A stretch of 64,000 nt of DNA from Croceimicrobium sp963974215 (lineage in GTDB: Bacteria; Bacteroidota; Bacteroidia; Flavobacteriales; Schleiferiaceae). The DNA lies in the NCBI GenBank assembly GCA_963974215.1, contig CAXBBL010000001.1, positions 496,001-560,000 on the forward strand, written 5' to 3'. The notes under the pieces were generated by a model. The model was not told the origin of the DNA, did no database searches, and worked only from the letters and a program-made list of their open reading frames with translations. Made by a program: the position numbers and the translations under genes. Shown here piece by piece: positions 26,016-35,663 of the stretch. Every line of letters starts with the position of its first letter. The stretch's first letter is position 1.

Positions 26016-27926
26016 GTGATGCAAAAGTCAAAACTCATCTGCTTAGCCCTATTACTAATTGGGGTAATAAGTTCTGCATATCGCGCTAAGCCTAGTCCAG
26101 CGATAGAGTTGCAAGAGGCATTTAGAGCTAAGTTAAGCGAGTTTGAGACACAAATAGCCAGCTTTAAAACTCGAGTTGGACAGCAGGATTTTGACCAAGG
26201 AGACTTGCAAGGGGAATTTTTACAATTACGCCTAAGCTTCAAGGAACTCGAACCTTTCTTATCCTATTTAAGCCCGCAAGATTTTAACGATTATCTCAAT
26301 GGCGCACCGCTGCCAAAGGTAGAGCGCAATGCCCCGCGTTTAGTGGTAATTGAGCCTAAGGGTTTGCAAATTATGGAGGAGCAAATTTTTGCTTCCGCAG
26401 ATGAGTTTGACATACAAGCGATTCGAAAATTAACCAAGGAATTGTTATTTCAATATCAGCAGGTTCAAAGGAGTATGCAATACCTGCGCATCAGTAATCG
26501 TCAGGTTTTTGAAACTATGCGTTTGGGTTTGATCCGCCTTTTATCCCTCGGTATTACGGGTTATGATACGCCCGCAGGCCGCGAAGATATGGGCGAATCG
26601 GAAGCTTCGTGGTTGGCTTTGCGTTCCTTATGTGAACCGTATCTGGCAATAAATACCAATCAGGCTTTAAGTCGTGATATTACAAAGCTTTGGCAAGATG
26701 GGGCTCAATATTTAAACGCGGCTCCAAATTTCACGGATTTTAATCGGGCCGATTTTATCCGTTTGTATTTAGATCCGCTTTATGGTAAATTATACGATTT
26801 ACATTTAGAGCTGGGTTATGAGTTTGCCAAGGAAGTATACCGGGGCGAGCTCGCTTTTAATTACGAAGCTCGCTCAATTTTTGGACAAGACTTCTTTACC
26901 CCCGGTTATTTTACTGGCTTGTTAAACACCAATAAGGCGGCTGCCGATTTAGGGAAGCAGCTTTTTTTCGATCCCATATTAAGCAGCAATTTAAAACGCT
27001 CTTGTGCTTCCTGTCATCGTCCCGAATTAGCCTTTACCGACGGCTACCCTACTAGTTTAGCGATGGATGGGAAAAAGCATATTAACCGCAATTCCCCCAG
27101 TTTAATCAATGCAATTTATACGGAAAGGTTCTTTTACGATTTAAGAGCCGATCGCATGGAAAGTCAGATTGAGCATGTGATTTTTAATCCTGATGAGTTT
27201 GCCAATAATTATAAAACAATTCTGCAAAGGCTAAATACCATACCTAAGTATAAAGAAGCTTTTGCCCGTTCATTCCCTGAGTATAATGGGGAAATAAATC
27301 GCCAAAGTTTGTCTATGGCTATTACTGCTTATTTAAAAGAACTGACGGCGTTTAATAGTCCGGTAGACCGCTATTTGCGCGGAGAAGGGGAAGTGATTAG
27401 CGCTCAAGTTAAGCAGGGTTTTAATCTTTTTATGGGTAAGGCGAATTGTGGTACTTGTCATTTTGCGCCTAATTTCAGCGGTTTGGTTCCACCCATGTTT
27501 GAGGAAAGTGAGTCGGAGGTTTTAGGCCTTTTGAAAGGACCGGAGGAGCTGGAGCTTGATGAAGACTTAGGACGATATACGGCTGGTATTCCCACTTATG
27601 AGGCAGAGTTTTACAAGCACTCGTTCAAAACGGTTAGTGTGCGCAATGTGAAATTTACCGCGCCTTATTTTCACCATGGTGCTTATGCCACTTTAGCGGA
27701 AGTTATTGAGTTTTACGAGCAGGGTGGTGGCGCTGGTCGGGGCCTAGATGTGCAGGGCCAAACTCTTAGCTCCGAGCCACTAGGATTAAATAGCGCTGAG
27801 AAGGAGGCGCTCATTAGCTTTATGGAGGCCTTGAGTGATACTAGCAATACTTTATCGCTGCCAAGGATGCTTGCTAAATCTACTAATCCTAATTTCAATG
27901 CTAGAAAAGTAGGCGGGGAGTACTAA
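26016..27926 (+). CDS. Di-haem cytochrome-c peroxidase / MauG family protein with long N-terminal extension
   Basis: 636 residues. A signal peptide (to about 22) and a helical region of about 280 residues precede a di-haem peroxidase domain. Its two c-type haem sites are CASCH (residues 330-334) and CGTCH (478-482). Supporting motifs are LGKQLFFDPILSSNLKRSCA, HINRNSPSLINAIYTERFFY and VRNVKFTAPYFHHGAYATL. The family reduces H2O2 or, in MauG relatives, oxidises protein residues, in the periplasm. The N-terminal extension is about as long as the catalytic part and not recognised. It starts with ATG 26016, soon after a terminator, so is transcribed alone. Confidence 0.88.
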   Translation: MMQKSKLICLALLLIGVISSAYRAKPSPAIELQEAFRAKLSEFETQIASFKTRVGQQDFDQGDLQGEFLQLRLSFKELEPFLSYLSPQDFNDYLNGAPLPKVERNAPRLVVIEPKGLQIMEEQIFASADEFDIQAIRKLTKELLFQYQQVQRSMQYLRISNRQVFETMRLGLIRLLSLGITGYDTPAGREDMGESEASWLALRSLCEPYLAINTNQALSRDITKLWQDGAQYLNAAPNFTDFNRADFIRLYLDPLYGKLYDLHLELGYEFAKEVYRGELAFNYEARSIFGQDFFTPGYFTGLLNTNKAAADLGKQLFFDPILSSNLKRSCASCHRPELAFTDGYPTSLAMDGKKHINRNSPSLINAIYTERFFYDLRADRMESQIEHVIFNPDEFANNYKTILQRLNTIPKYKEAFARSFPEYNGEINRQSLSMAITAYLKELTAFNSPVDRYLRGEGEVISAQVKQGFNLFMGKANCGTCHFAPNFSGLVPPMFEESESEVLGLLKGPEELELDEDLGRYTAGIPTYEAEFYKHSFKTVSVRNVKFTAPYFHHGAYATLAEVIEFYEQGGGAGRGLDVQGQTLSSEPLGLNSAEKEALISFMEALSDTSNTLSLPRMLAKSTNPNFNARKVGGEY

Positions 27927-28394
27927 GCTGATTTTGGTTTTTATTAGTGGTCTGAAGCCTAAGTTTGAAACGGGCTTGGGTTGCTTGTTTGTTTGTGCTT
28001 TGAATAAATTTAAATCCTGCTTTGGATGAGAAAGAACCGGTTTTTTGATTCTTGTCTCAATCGATCATCTCGTCATGTAAAAACCAAAATGGGTTTAACA
28101 ACTTTAATCTTTTAGACTTGGGCATTGCAATTGGTCATCTTACCTTTTTGATTTTAATATCTATGACTATCCTCTCATTTTGAGTAAATTCGGCTTATGA
28201 CGATATTGCCGGTTCAAAAAAAAACACCATATTTATTCCGCTTTTGAGAGAAAAGCAACACGATTCCCAAAATTGGAAAAAACATCCCGAATAGGGAAGT
28301 TTAATAGATCCGCTTAGTTTGTAAATAACTAATAATCAAGTAGCTATTAAGTGGTATCGTGATTGCTTTGTTTTATTGTTACAGCAAGATCTAC
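27927..28394. other. Long intergenic region before the hybrid kinase
   Basis: About 470 bases without a supportable gene, T/A-rich with frequent stops in all frames. No repeat, hairpin with T-run, or TAnnTTTG box was recognised. It probably holds the promoter and leader of the hybrid kinase. Confidence 0.4.
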
Positions 28395-30794
28395 GTGAAA
28401 AAACAATTTTACATATTCCTATTATTAGCATTCAACCTACTGCCATCATTGGCTGGGGCCGCGAAGGTTATTAATGCGGAAATAGTTTTGTCAGACGCGT
28501 ATTTCTCCGATCAGGAAGTGATCGATTTAGAGGGCCGCTGGCGTTTTTATTGGAAGGAATTTGTTAATCCATCACAGGCTCCTGAGTCGAGTGAACGGCC
28601 TTTTTTCTTAGATTTCGGAGAGGCTTGGTCAGACATCCCAGCTCTGCGTCAATCCTACCATGCTAAAGGTTTTGCTAGCTACGAGTTAAACATCGTAAGT
28701 TCTCAGAAAACAGATGAGCTTGCTTTGCGTATTCCAGAATTTTATTCGGCTTATGCCTTGTATCTCAACGGCGAATTGGTTTCCAAAAATGGTGTAGTTG
28801 GCAAAGACCTTGCTTCATCCGAGCCGTATTGGTTGCCTAAGGTGGTTAATGTTAAATTAGCGAAAGGCGCTAACCGTTTGGTAATACACGTATCCAATTT
28901 CGAGCACCATAAAGGCGGCGTTGTAGCTCCTATTAGTATTGGTCCAGCTGAGACGATGTTCTTCTATAAAAACATGGCCGTTAGTGGTTCATTGTTTATT
29001 GCGGGTACTTTATTAATCGCTGCGGTGTTCTCTCTAATTGTCTATTATTTTCAAAAACTAGATTTCGCCTTTTTGTTCTTTGGGCTCTTTGCCTTGACTT
29101 ATATGTACCGTATAGTAGGAACAGATACTTATATTTTACATGAGGTTTTTGGAGGTTTAAACTGGTATACTGCCATTCGTCTAGAGTACCTGAGCCTATT
29201 TCTTAGCGTAATCTTCTTCACTTATTTTTATAAAAATCTTATTGCTCGTCGCGCTCCCGAGTGGTTGTTTCATACCATCGGTGCAACCTCATTGGTAATG
29301 GCATTAAGTGTTATGTTACCACCTCAAACTTTCACAGCCTTTATTGATTATTATCTCGTATTTATTGCGATAGCTTTGGTAGTTACTACCTCATTTTACC
29401 TAAGATCGATTCGCCTAAGTCACAGCATGAGCTGGTTTACCACCATCTCCGTCTTAGCCTTAATCGGGGTTATGACCTTAAAGCTTTCTGCCTTTTTTGG
29501 TTTTGGCACTAGTCATCTATTCTTTTCCTTCTTTGGTTATATCGTTTTTATTATCGCGCAAACCATTGCTCTGAGTCAGCGCTTTGGCTATAATATGAGA
29601 ATGCACATTACGCAAAGTGAAAGTGCGGTGGTAAGTCAGCAAAATTTCATGAACTCGGTAAGTCACGAGCTTAAAACTCCGATGAATGCTATAATGGGAA
29701 TGACCGAGTTTTTGTCACGCTCTAAATTAGATTCTGATCAGCAGGCGAAGTTGGAAACAATTCGCAAAAACAGCGAACAGCTGAACAACTTATTGATGGA
29801 TCTTTTAAATTTCTCTGCCATCGACTCCGGTTCTTTGAAGCTAGAGACGCGCAAATTCGATTTAAAAGCGGTGGTTAACAAAGCCATTGAACAGGCTGGT
29901 GCGAAAGATAGTAATGCGATAAACTTTAAATTACATTACGACGAAAACATTCCTGAGGAATTAGCGGGTGATCCTGATCGTTTAGGACAGGTAATTTATC
30001 ACCTTTTAGATAATGCCTTTAAATTCACCGATAAGGGTAATGTTAACTTCTCTATGCAAATGCAAAGTGTAGAAGGTAACTTGGTTAATCTAAAAATGAC
30101 CGTTCAGGATACTGGAATCGGCATTAAAGGGGAAGATCTCAATAAGGTTGTAAAAGCCTTTAATCAAGGCAATGAAGGTAATACACGGACCCATGGTGGC
30201 ACAGGCTTAGGTCTTACTATTTCTTCCAATATTGTGGAGTTGATGGGAGGAGAGCTATGGGTGGATAGTGAATATGGGCACGGTACTACGGTGGTGTGTG
30301 AGTTTGTTTTAAAAACGCCTCGCCTAAACCTATCGAAACACGCCCAAGACTTGAAAGATGAATATCAAGAAAAAATTGAAGGTTTAAAGATATTATACGC
30401 TGAAGATAATCCCATCAATCAAAAGCTTTTGGTGATGATTATGAAGACCATGGGCTATGAGGTTGATATTGCTAATAATGGTTTAGAAGCATGGGAAATG
30501 GCTTTGACAAAACGTTATCAGATCATTTTTATGGATGTTCAAATGCCTAAAATGGATGGCATTGAAGCTACCAAGCGCATAGTAAAAGATCAGCCGGAGC
30601 GTCCTATAATTATTGCAGTAACAGCGAATGCCGAGGTGGCAGATCAAAAACGATGTATTGAAGCGGGTATGAACGACTTCATTCCTAAGCCCTTTAATGC
30701 TAAGATGTTAAAAGATTCGATTAAGAAATGGCAGGGACTACTTCTTTATATGGAAGAAGACTCACGCGACGAAAATCTTCGCATTATATCATAA
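28395..30794 (+). CDS. Hybrid sensor histidine kinase, 7TMR-DISM type, with receiver domain
   Basis: 799 residues from GTG 28395, which gives a clean signal peptide MKKQFYIFLLLAFNLLPSLA; an in-frame GTG at 28359 would put 12 odd residues before it. A periplasmic 7TMR-DISM-like beta domain (about 20-185) is followed by seven membrane helices (about 195-395). HisKA contains SHELKTPMNAI, with the phosphorylated His at 424. The HATPase has its N box at DNAFKF, DTGIGI and GTGLGLTI. The C-terminal receiver domain has phospho-acceptor Asp714 in IIFMDVQMPKMDG. No DNA-binding output or HPt is attached, so phosphate must leave to another protein. The ligand may be a carbohydrate or envelope signal. Confidence 0.92.
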   Translation: MKKQFYIFLLLAFNLLPSLAGAAKVINAEIVLSDAYFSDQEVIDLEGRWRFYWKEFVNPSQAPESSERPFFLDFGEAWSDIPALRQSYHAKGFASYELNIVSSQKTDELALRIPEFYSAYALYLNGELVSKNGVVGKDLASSEPYWLPKVVNVKLAKGANRLVIHVSNFEHHKGGVVAPISIGPAETMFFYKNMAVSGSLFIAGTLLIAAVFSLIVYYFQKLDFAFLFFGLFALTYMYRIVGTDTYILHEVFGGLNWYTAIRLEYLSLFLSVIFFTYFYKNLIARRAPEWLFHTIGATSLVMALSVMLPPQTFTAFIDYYLVFIAIALVVTTSFYLRSIRLSHSMSWFTTISVLALIGVMTLKLSAFFGFGTSHLFFSFFGYIVFIIAQTIALSQRFGYNMRMHITQSESAVVSQQNFMNSVSHELKTPMNAIMGMTEFLSRSKLDSDQQAKLETIRKNSEQLNNLLMDLLNFSAIDSGSLKLETRKFDLKAVVNKAIEQAGAKDSNAINFKLHYDENIPEELAGDPDRLGQVIYHLLDNAFKFTDKGNVNFSMQMQSVEGNLVNLKMTVQDTGIGIKGEDLNKVVKAFNQGNEGNTRTHGGTGLGLTISSNIVELMGGELWVDSEYGHGTTVVCEFVLKTPRLNLSKHAQDLKDEYQEKIEGLKILYAEDNPINQKLLVMIMKTMGYEVDIANNGLEAWEMALTKRYQIIFMDVQMPKMDGIEATKRIVKDQPERPIIIAVTANAEVADQKRCIEAGMNDFIPKPFNAKMLKDSIKKWQGLLLYMEEDSRDENLRIIS

Positions 30795-30806
30795 TCTAGG
30801 TTCAAC

Positions 30807-31463
30807 TCAAAGGCCTAGACCTTTTGCGTCAATTACTTTTCCTTCTACAATTAAAAATACCTTATCACTCTTCTTCACTTTCATGGTGTACAAACCAGTG
30901 AAGTCTCCAAATGCAGGTAATATTCCTCCCCTTTCTTCCAAGAAAAAGCAGGGTAGTCTCAGACTTTGTCTCCCTACTCCTTTTAGGCTTACACCAGGGT
31001 GAATGTGACCGCATAAATTGTACAGCCCAATAGGGGCTTCTTCCGGTTCGTGGCTGAGCCAGAAAGGCCCTAAGGGAATGCTCTCAAAATGACAGTGCAG
31101 TTGTGCTTCTTGATAATTTGTTGTTTGTAGAATGTCGTGATTACCACTTACCAAATGAAATTCGCAATTGGGGAAATGACCAATGGTCTCCCTAAAGCTC
31201 AGCCATTCTTTATTCATTTTTGAATGAAAGAGGTCACCCAGAAAATACACTTGTTTGGGTTGAACTTGCAGTAGCAAATCGAAAAGTCTTTGGTAATTGT
31301 TCTGCTGCGCGGCAGCTGGAATAGCCAGGCCTTCTTTACGGAAGTGTCCAATCTTCCCAAAATGGGTGTCAGCCAAAAACAAAATACGCCTATCGGGCCA
31401 GTAAATGGCTTTTTGGGCTAGTAACCATAGTTCTTCCCCAGCAAGGGTAATGCTTTCCTTCAT
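30807..31463 (-). CDS. pdeM: PdeM-type metallophosphoesterase (ligase-associated DNA damage response)
   Basis: 218 residues, the usual size. Calcineurin-like motifs are in order: LADTHFGKIGHFRKEG (metal ligands Asp and His; the GKxxxFRxxG extension is typical of PdeM), FLGDLFHSK, LVSGNHDI, and NLCGHIHPGV. PdeM is a Mn-dependent phosphodiesterase or endonuclease normally encoded with an ATP-dependent DNA ligase, an Lhr-type helicase and an exonuclease. None of these is in this window, so it is an orphan copy here. Lies just behind the hybrid kinase, convergent with it. Confidence 0.85.
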   Translation of the reverse strand: MKESITLAGEELWLLAQKAIYWPDRRILFLADTHFGKIGHFRKEGLAIPAAAQQNNYQRLFDLLLQVQPKQVYFLGDLFHSKMNKEWLSFRETIGHFPNCEFHLVSGNHDILQTTNYQEAQLHCHFESIPLGPFWLSHEPEEAPIGLYNLCGHIHPGVSLKGVGRQSLRLPCFFLEERGGILPAFGDFTGLYTMKVKKSDKVFLIVEGKVIDAKGLGL

Positions 31464-31468
31464 GTTTT

Positions 31469-31523
31469 ATACCTGTGCTCGATGTGAAATTAGGCCTCAG
31501 ACCCTTTATAAATAGTAGGTTTA
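31469..31523 (-). repeat. Dispersed intergenic element, copy 3 (long form)
   Basis: Minus strand reads AAACCTACTATTTATAAAGG, then GTCTGAGGCCTAATTTCACA, then TCGAGCACAGGTATAA. The first 47 bases differ from the copy at 44513-44575 at only about six positions. It lies between mltF and pdeM, in the orientation of transcription. Confidence 0.6.
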
Positions 31524-31555
31524 ACAGAAATGTAATTGCGATTTCGACAACAAAA

Positions 31556-33085
31556 TTAGCTTTTCCCCGTGGGGATGCCTCTTTTTTTAAGGGCGCTTGC
31601 ACTTTCATTTTCTTGCGACACTAAAGTAGATGGGTCCAAAGGTATGAGCCGCTTATAATGCTCATAGCGTAAAAAGATGTCGCGCACATAGCCAAAAGGC
31701 TCTTCGCCGCGCACCGGTCCATATCTTACCAAGGGGTCGCTGTAATAGCGATACTCTCCCATTTTACGCAGCCAAATTTCTACATTACCATCGTATTGCA
31801 GCGAGTCTTTTCCGTCTTGAGAGCACAGTCTTTGGGCGTCCAACAAGTGTCCGTAGCCGCAATTATAAGAAGCTAAGGTAAATTTTATACGCTGGGTAGA
31901 ATCTGTGATATTCTCAAATTTGTCCCAAATGTTTTTCAGGTATCGGGTTCCTGCTTCAATGTTTTGCTGCGGATCATAAACATCATTTAAACCTAGATCG
32001 GCTGCGGTGCTGGGCATCACTTGCATTAATCCTCCTGCTCCTGCCCAAGAGGTCGAACTTGGGTCGAACCGTGATTCTTGGTATACCACGGAGCTCACCA
32101 AACGCCAGTCCCAGCCTAGTTTTCTGGCGTGATTTTGAATAAGGGTATCAAACTGACTAATCTGACCACTATTCTTGCTAAAGAACTCACTTTCTACCCG
32201 GCGTTTGTAGGATTTTTTATGGACATAATACTTATCGTAGATGAAGTGATAGACATCGGTTTTACGGATGGAGTTTACCCATTGATTTACGGTAGCCAAG
32301 AATTCGGGACCATTATTGCGCACGCCCCATGCAATCCGCTGCGATAGACTGATAGGGGTTTCTACATCTAAAATTGGGTAATAGGTTTGATTGATAGAAG
32401 CCAAGTTGTAATCGGAAACTGTGTATTTGATTTTTCCGTCCACCACCATTTTAATTAGGTCTTCTATATTATGGTTTCCAAGAACGGTATCGAGGTAAAT
32501 CCTGCCACCAATTTCCTCTTGTAGATTAAGCATGCGTTCGTAATACGAAGACTTGCGGTGCAAATGAACGGTATCGTCAATAAGTTCAATAACGTCTTTT
32601 ACCAGGTATTTAGAGATTTTATGACGCGGTAATTTTCGCCAGTTGCTGGGCTTTCTTTGCACTAAAGCTTGATGGGTAGTGTAGAGATAGTCGGTGAAAT
32701 TAATCAGCTCCTTGCGAGGTTCGGTAATAGTGAGGCCATAGGTTATAATATCCCCCTCTCCTCGGTTTAATAAATCAAAAACTTCATCAATATTGGAAGC
32801 CAGTACAACTTCCAATTCTAAGCCAAGGTGATCGGCTAAACGCTTCACTAGCTCATACTCTAAGCCCATGGCTTGCCCTCTATAAAGGAAATAGGAAGTG
32901 GAGCTGTAAATCATGATTGCTCTTAATTTACCTTCTTCCGCGATCTCTTTTAAATCTCTTTTTACAATGGGACCGTCTAATTCTGTCTTAGGACGACGTG
33001 ATTGTGATGAGCTGAGGTCGCTCTGATTACAAGCAGAAAATGCGAGAATAAGAATAAGGGCTATTACAATTTTTAGTTTTTCCAT
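31556..33085 (-). CDS. mltF: MltF-type membrane-bound lytic transglycosylase
   Basis: 509 residues from the ATG at 33085, which yields a lipoprotein signal MEKLKIVIALILILAFSAC (Cys19); a TTG at 33106 would spoil it. An amino-acid-binding-type (SBP_bac_3) domain covers about 45-290, with GLEYELVKRLADHLGLELEV and ITYGLTITEPRKELINFTDY. An SLT lysozyme-like domain follows, with VYQESRFDPSSTSWAGAGGL (catalytic Glu in QES) and MQVMPSTAADLGL. The enzyme cleaves peptidoglycan glycan strands non-hydrolytically from the outer-membrane side and is gated by its binding domain. Domain order and length match MltF. Confidence 0.92.
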   Translation of the reverse strand: MEKLKIVIALILILAFSACNQSDLSSSQSRRPKTELDGPIVKRDLKEIAEEGKLRAIMIYSSTSYFLYRGQAMGLEYELVKRLADHLGLELEVVLASNIDEVFDLLNRGEGDIITYGLTITEPRKELINFTDYLYTTHQALVQRKPSNWRKLPRHKISKYLVKDVIELIDDTVHLHRKSSYYERMLNLQEEIGGRIYLDTVLGNHNIEDLIKMVVDGKIKYTVSDYNLASINQTYYPILDVETPISLSQRIAWGVRNNGPEFLATVNQWVNSIRKTDVYHFIYDKYYVHKKSYKRRVESEFFSKNSGQISQFDTLIQNHARKLGWDWRLVSSVVYQESRFDPSSTSWAGAGGLMQVMPSTAADLGLNDVYDPQQNIEAGTRYLKNIWDKFENITDSTQRIKFTLASYNCGYGHLLDAQRLCSQDGKDSLQYDGNVEIWLRKMGEYRYYSDPLVRYGPVRGEEPFGYVRDIFLRYEHYKRLIPLDPSTLVSQENESASALKKRGIPTGKS

Positions 33086-33108
33086 AGGCTGATAAGACCT
33101 GCTCAAAA

Positions 33109-33136
33109 TACTAATTTAACGACGAACTCACGTTAT
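33109..33136 (+). repeat. Dispersed intergenic element, copy 4
   Basis: Reads TACTAATTTAACGACGAACT then CACGTTAT, corresponding to the second half of copy 1. It lies between the S46 peptidase 3' end and mltF. Confidence 0.4.
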
Positions 33137-33173
33137 TTTATAAATGAAGGTAATTTCAGAACGGATTTTTACC

Positions 33174-33209
33174 CTAAAAAAAAGCTGCCCGAACAGGTTC
33201 AGACAGCTT
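33174..33209 (-). terminator. Rho-independent terminator of the S46 peptidase gene
   Basis: On the minus strand, AAGCTGTCTGAAC pairs with GTTCGGGCAGCTT (13 pairs with two G-U) and is followed by a run of T. Confidence 0.85.
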
Positions 33210-33234
33210 CTTTAAAAATATGCGATGAAGGGTT

Positions 33235-35493
33235 TTACTTCATTTCTGCCGCTTTAGCCGCTTCTTCTTTTTTTGCCATAGCCGCTTTCGCTTTGGCACT
33301 TGGTTCTTTGGTCTCGTGAATGATGGTCATCTCTCTGATGAGGTTATGAGCTCCAGCATATTTATCGATAATGAAAAGAGTGTAACGTACATCTACTGAG
33401 ATGGTACGCTGAATTTCTGGTTCAAAATAAATATCGCCACTCATTGCTTCCCAGTTGCCATCAAAGGCGGTACCGATTAGGTGTCCTTTGCCGTTAATTA
33501 CGGGGCTACCAGAGTTACCACCGGTAATGTCAGTATTATGAATAAAGCAGACGGGTAGTTCACCTTCTGCATTAGCGTAACGACCGTAATCTTGGCGCTT
33601 AATTAGCTCCTCTAGTTTAGCGGGAACAACAAACTCAGGATCGTCGTTATCCATTTTTTCTAAAATGCCTTGAGCCGTTGTGTAGTCCTTGTAATGAACT
33701 GCGTCACGAGGATCATAGCTACCAACTGTTCCGTAGGTTAAACGCATGGTGCTATTAGCATCGGGGTAATAGTTTACATCAGAATTCATCTCGCGTAAGC
33801 CAGCGGTGAATAAACGGTATGCTTTTTCAAGTTTGTCACCGTTTCCTCCATCGTCGTTGCTTGCCTGATAAGCGGCGTAAAGGCCTTCACCTAGGGCTAT
33901 AGCAGGATCTTTTTTCAGCTTTTTAGCTTTGGGCTTTTCTAAAAATTCCATTAGAGACTCTTTCGAGCGTAGAATAGATTTAGAGAAAGTTTTAGAAGCG
34001 TATTTTGCGTAATCTCCTTTGTAATCGTCGGTAATTTCTTTCAAAATTTCGGGTTGTTGGTCAACCGGAATGTCATTGGCATACAGTGCCATAAGCTTAG
34101 CCGTCATTTCTTCATCAAGAGTCGCGTTATAGTCCTTGTAGAACTCATCGGCTGCAGATTTTAAGGATTTCAATACTGCTTCCATGCGTTTCTGCATCGC
34201 TTCTTTTTCTTCGCCTTCCGCTTCTTCGGCTTTTTCTTGGGCCGCAAAATAGGCTTGCATAGTACGATTGAAACGCAGTGCTTGTAATGCTATTTCTGGT
34301 CCAGAAATACCAGCTTCACGGGCATAAACATCAGCGGTTACGCTAGCGTCGGTAGCCTTATAAGCTTCGTCGAACATGCTTAGGACTTCGCCATATTTGG
34401 CTTTGCGAGCGGCATTTTGGTTTACCCAAGCTTGGAATTTATCTTCAATGGCTTTCTTTTTTTCGAATACGCCATTGCTTTGGAGCTGTGCCGTTTGACC
34501 AATGTAGTATTTCCAGTAATTAGAAACACGAGCATATTTAGAAGCGTACTGAATGCGAGTGGCGGCATCAGCGCTCATATACTTCTTCATGATGTCGAGT
34601 TTAAGATCGCGCACACGCACTACGGCTGGTCCGTATAAATCAACCGCTTGCTTAACACCATAGCTGCTCAAGTAGCGATCTGTGCTACCAGGATATCCCA
34701 TCACCATGGTGAAATCTCCATCTGCTACCCCATCTAGGGAAACCGGTAAATGATGCTTAGGCTTTAAGGGAATATTATTTTCAGAGTATTCGGCTGGCAT
34801 TCCGTCGGGACCGCTATAAACACGGAACATGGAGAAATCGCCCGTTTGACGAGGCCACATCCAGTTGTCTGTGTCACCACCAAATTTTCCTACCGCTGAT
34901 GGAGGAGCACCAACTAAACGTACGTCGTTAAAGGTTTCGTAAACAAAAAGGTAAAACTCATTACCGTGAAAGAAAGTCTTCACATTAGCATCGTAGTGAG
35001 TTCCTTCGGTGGCTTCATCAGCTAATTTTTTACCAATTTCGGCTATAGCTTTATTGCGATCGGCTTCACTCATGTCGTCGTTAAGCTCGGGTAAAACCTT
35101 ATTGGTAACATCTTCCATGCGCACTAAGAAGCGCACAAATAAGCCTTCATTAGGAAGTTCTTCTTCCATTTTGTAAGCCCAAAAACCGTCGGTTAAGTAA
35201 TCGTTTTCAGTGCTAGAGTGTGACTGAATTTGTCCGAAACCACAGTGGTGGTTAGTAAGGATGAGACCTTTTGATGAGATGATTTCACCGGTGCAAAATC
35301 CACCAAAAGAAACAATGGCATCTTTTAAGCTACCGTTATTTACATCATAAATTTGTTCGGGAGTAAGCTGAAGACCATTTGCCTTCATGTCTGCGTAATT
35401 GCGGCCTAATAAAAGCGGCAACCACATTCCTTCATTTGCTACTGCCGGAAGGGCTAAGGCAATAGCCAAGAAGAAACTCAATAGTTTTTTCAT
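33235..35493 (-). CDS. S46 family dipeptidyl-peptidase (DPP7-like)
   Basis: 752 residues with a signal peptide (to about 20). Catalytic elements of the S46 chymotrypsin-like fold are TNHHCGFGQ (His, about 80-83), GGDTDNWMWPRQTGD (Asp, about 205-219) and TGGNSGSP (Ser661). A helical cap domain lies in between. Position Ser+18 (residue 679, in TAFDGNWE) is Gly. In the family, Gly there is found in DPP7 (hydrophobic P1 preference) and Arg in DPP11 (acidic P1), so I infer a DPP7-like preference. The enzyme releases dipeptides from peptide N-termini in the periplasm. The Ala/Lys/Glu-rich C-terminal tail (last 20 residues) is unusual. Confidence 0.95.
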   Translation of the reverse strand: MKKLLSFFLAIALALPAVANEGMWLPLLLGRNYADMKANGLQLTPEQIYDVNNGSLKDAIVSFGGFCTGEIISSKGLILTNHHCGFGQIQSHSSTENDYLTDGFWAYKMEEELPNEGLFVRFLVRMEDVTNKVLPELNDDMSEADRNKAIAEIGKKLADEATEGTHYDANVKTFFHGNEFYLFVYETFNDVRLVGAPPSAVGKFGGDTDNWMWPRQTGDFSMFRVYSGPDGMPAEYSENNIPLKPKHHLPVSLDGVADGDFTMVMGYPGSTDRYLSSYGVKQAVDLYGPAVVRVRDLKLDIMKKYMSADAATRIQYASKYARVSNYWKYYIGQTAQLQSNGVFEKKKAIEDKFQAWVNQNAARKAKYGEVLSMFDEAYKATDASVTADVYAREAGISGPEIALQALRFNRTMQAYFAAQEKAEEAEGEEKEAMQKRMEAVLKSLKSAADEFYKDYNATLDEEMTAKLMALYANDIPVDQQPEILKEITDDYKGDYAKYASKTFSKSILRSKESLMEFLEKPKAKKLKKDPAIALGEGLYAAYQASNDDGGNGDKLEKAYRLFTAGLREMNSDVNYYPDANSTMRLTYGTVGSYDPRDAVHYKDYTTAQGILEKMDNDDPEFVVPAKLEELIKRQDYGRYANAEGELPVCFIHNTDITGGNSGSPVINGKGHLIGTAFDGNWEAMSGDIYFEPEIQRTISVDVRYTLFIIDKYAGAHNLIREMTIIHETKEPSAKAKAAMAKKEEAAKAAEMK

Positions 35494-35520
35494 AATTCTG
35501 CTAGTTTAATTTGAGATGCG

Positions 35521-35528
35521 CGAAGGTA
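35521..35528 (-). promoter_or_regulatory. Possible -7 box (TACCTTCG)
   Basis: A variant of TAnnTTTG on the minus strand, 28 bases before the S46 peptidase start at 35493. Confidence 0.3.
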
Positions 35529-35636
35529 GTTAATTGTATTTTTTTGAAGAGACATTTTATTGTGCTGTTTACGCCCCCTTAAAATCCAGTTTATAAGTCT
35601 ATCCTCGCTCAAGGCAGAAGGGCAGACCCGAATTAA

Positions 35637-35644
35637 TACCTTTG
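35637..35644 (+). promoter_or_regulatory. Probable -7 box (TACCTTTG)
   Basis: Consensus TAnnTTTG 19 bases before the ATG at 35664. The same octamer precedes purQ and the bacilliredoxin gene. Confidence 0.5.
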
Positions 35645-35663
35645 CTTAAAAGCAGATGCGTAT

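Noticed and set aside
27927..28394. Long intergenic gap before the hybrid kinase as a possible small-RNA locus
   Set aside because: No stable hairpin with a T-run and no promoter box could be found by eye.
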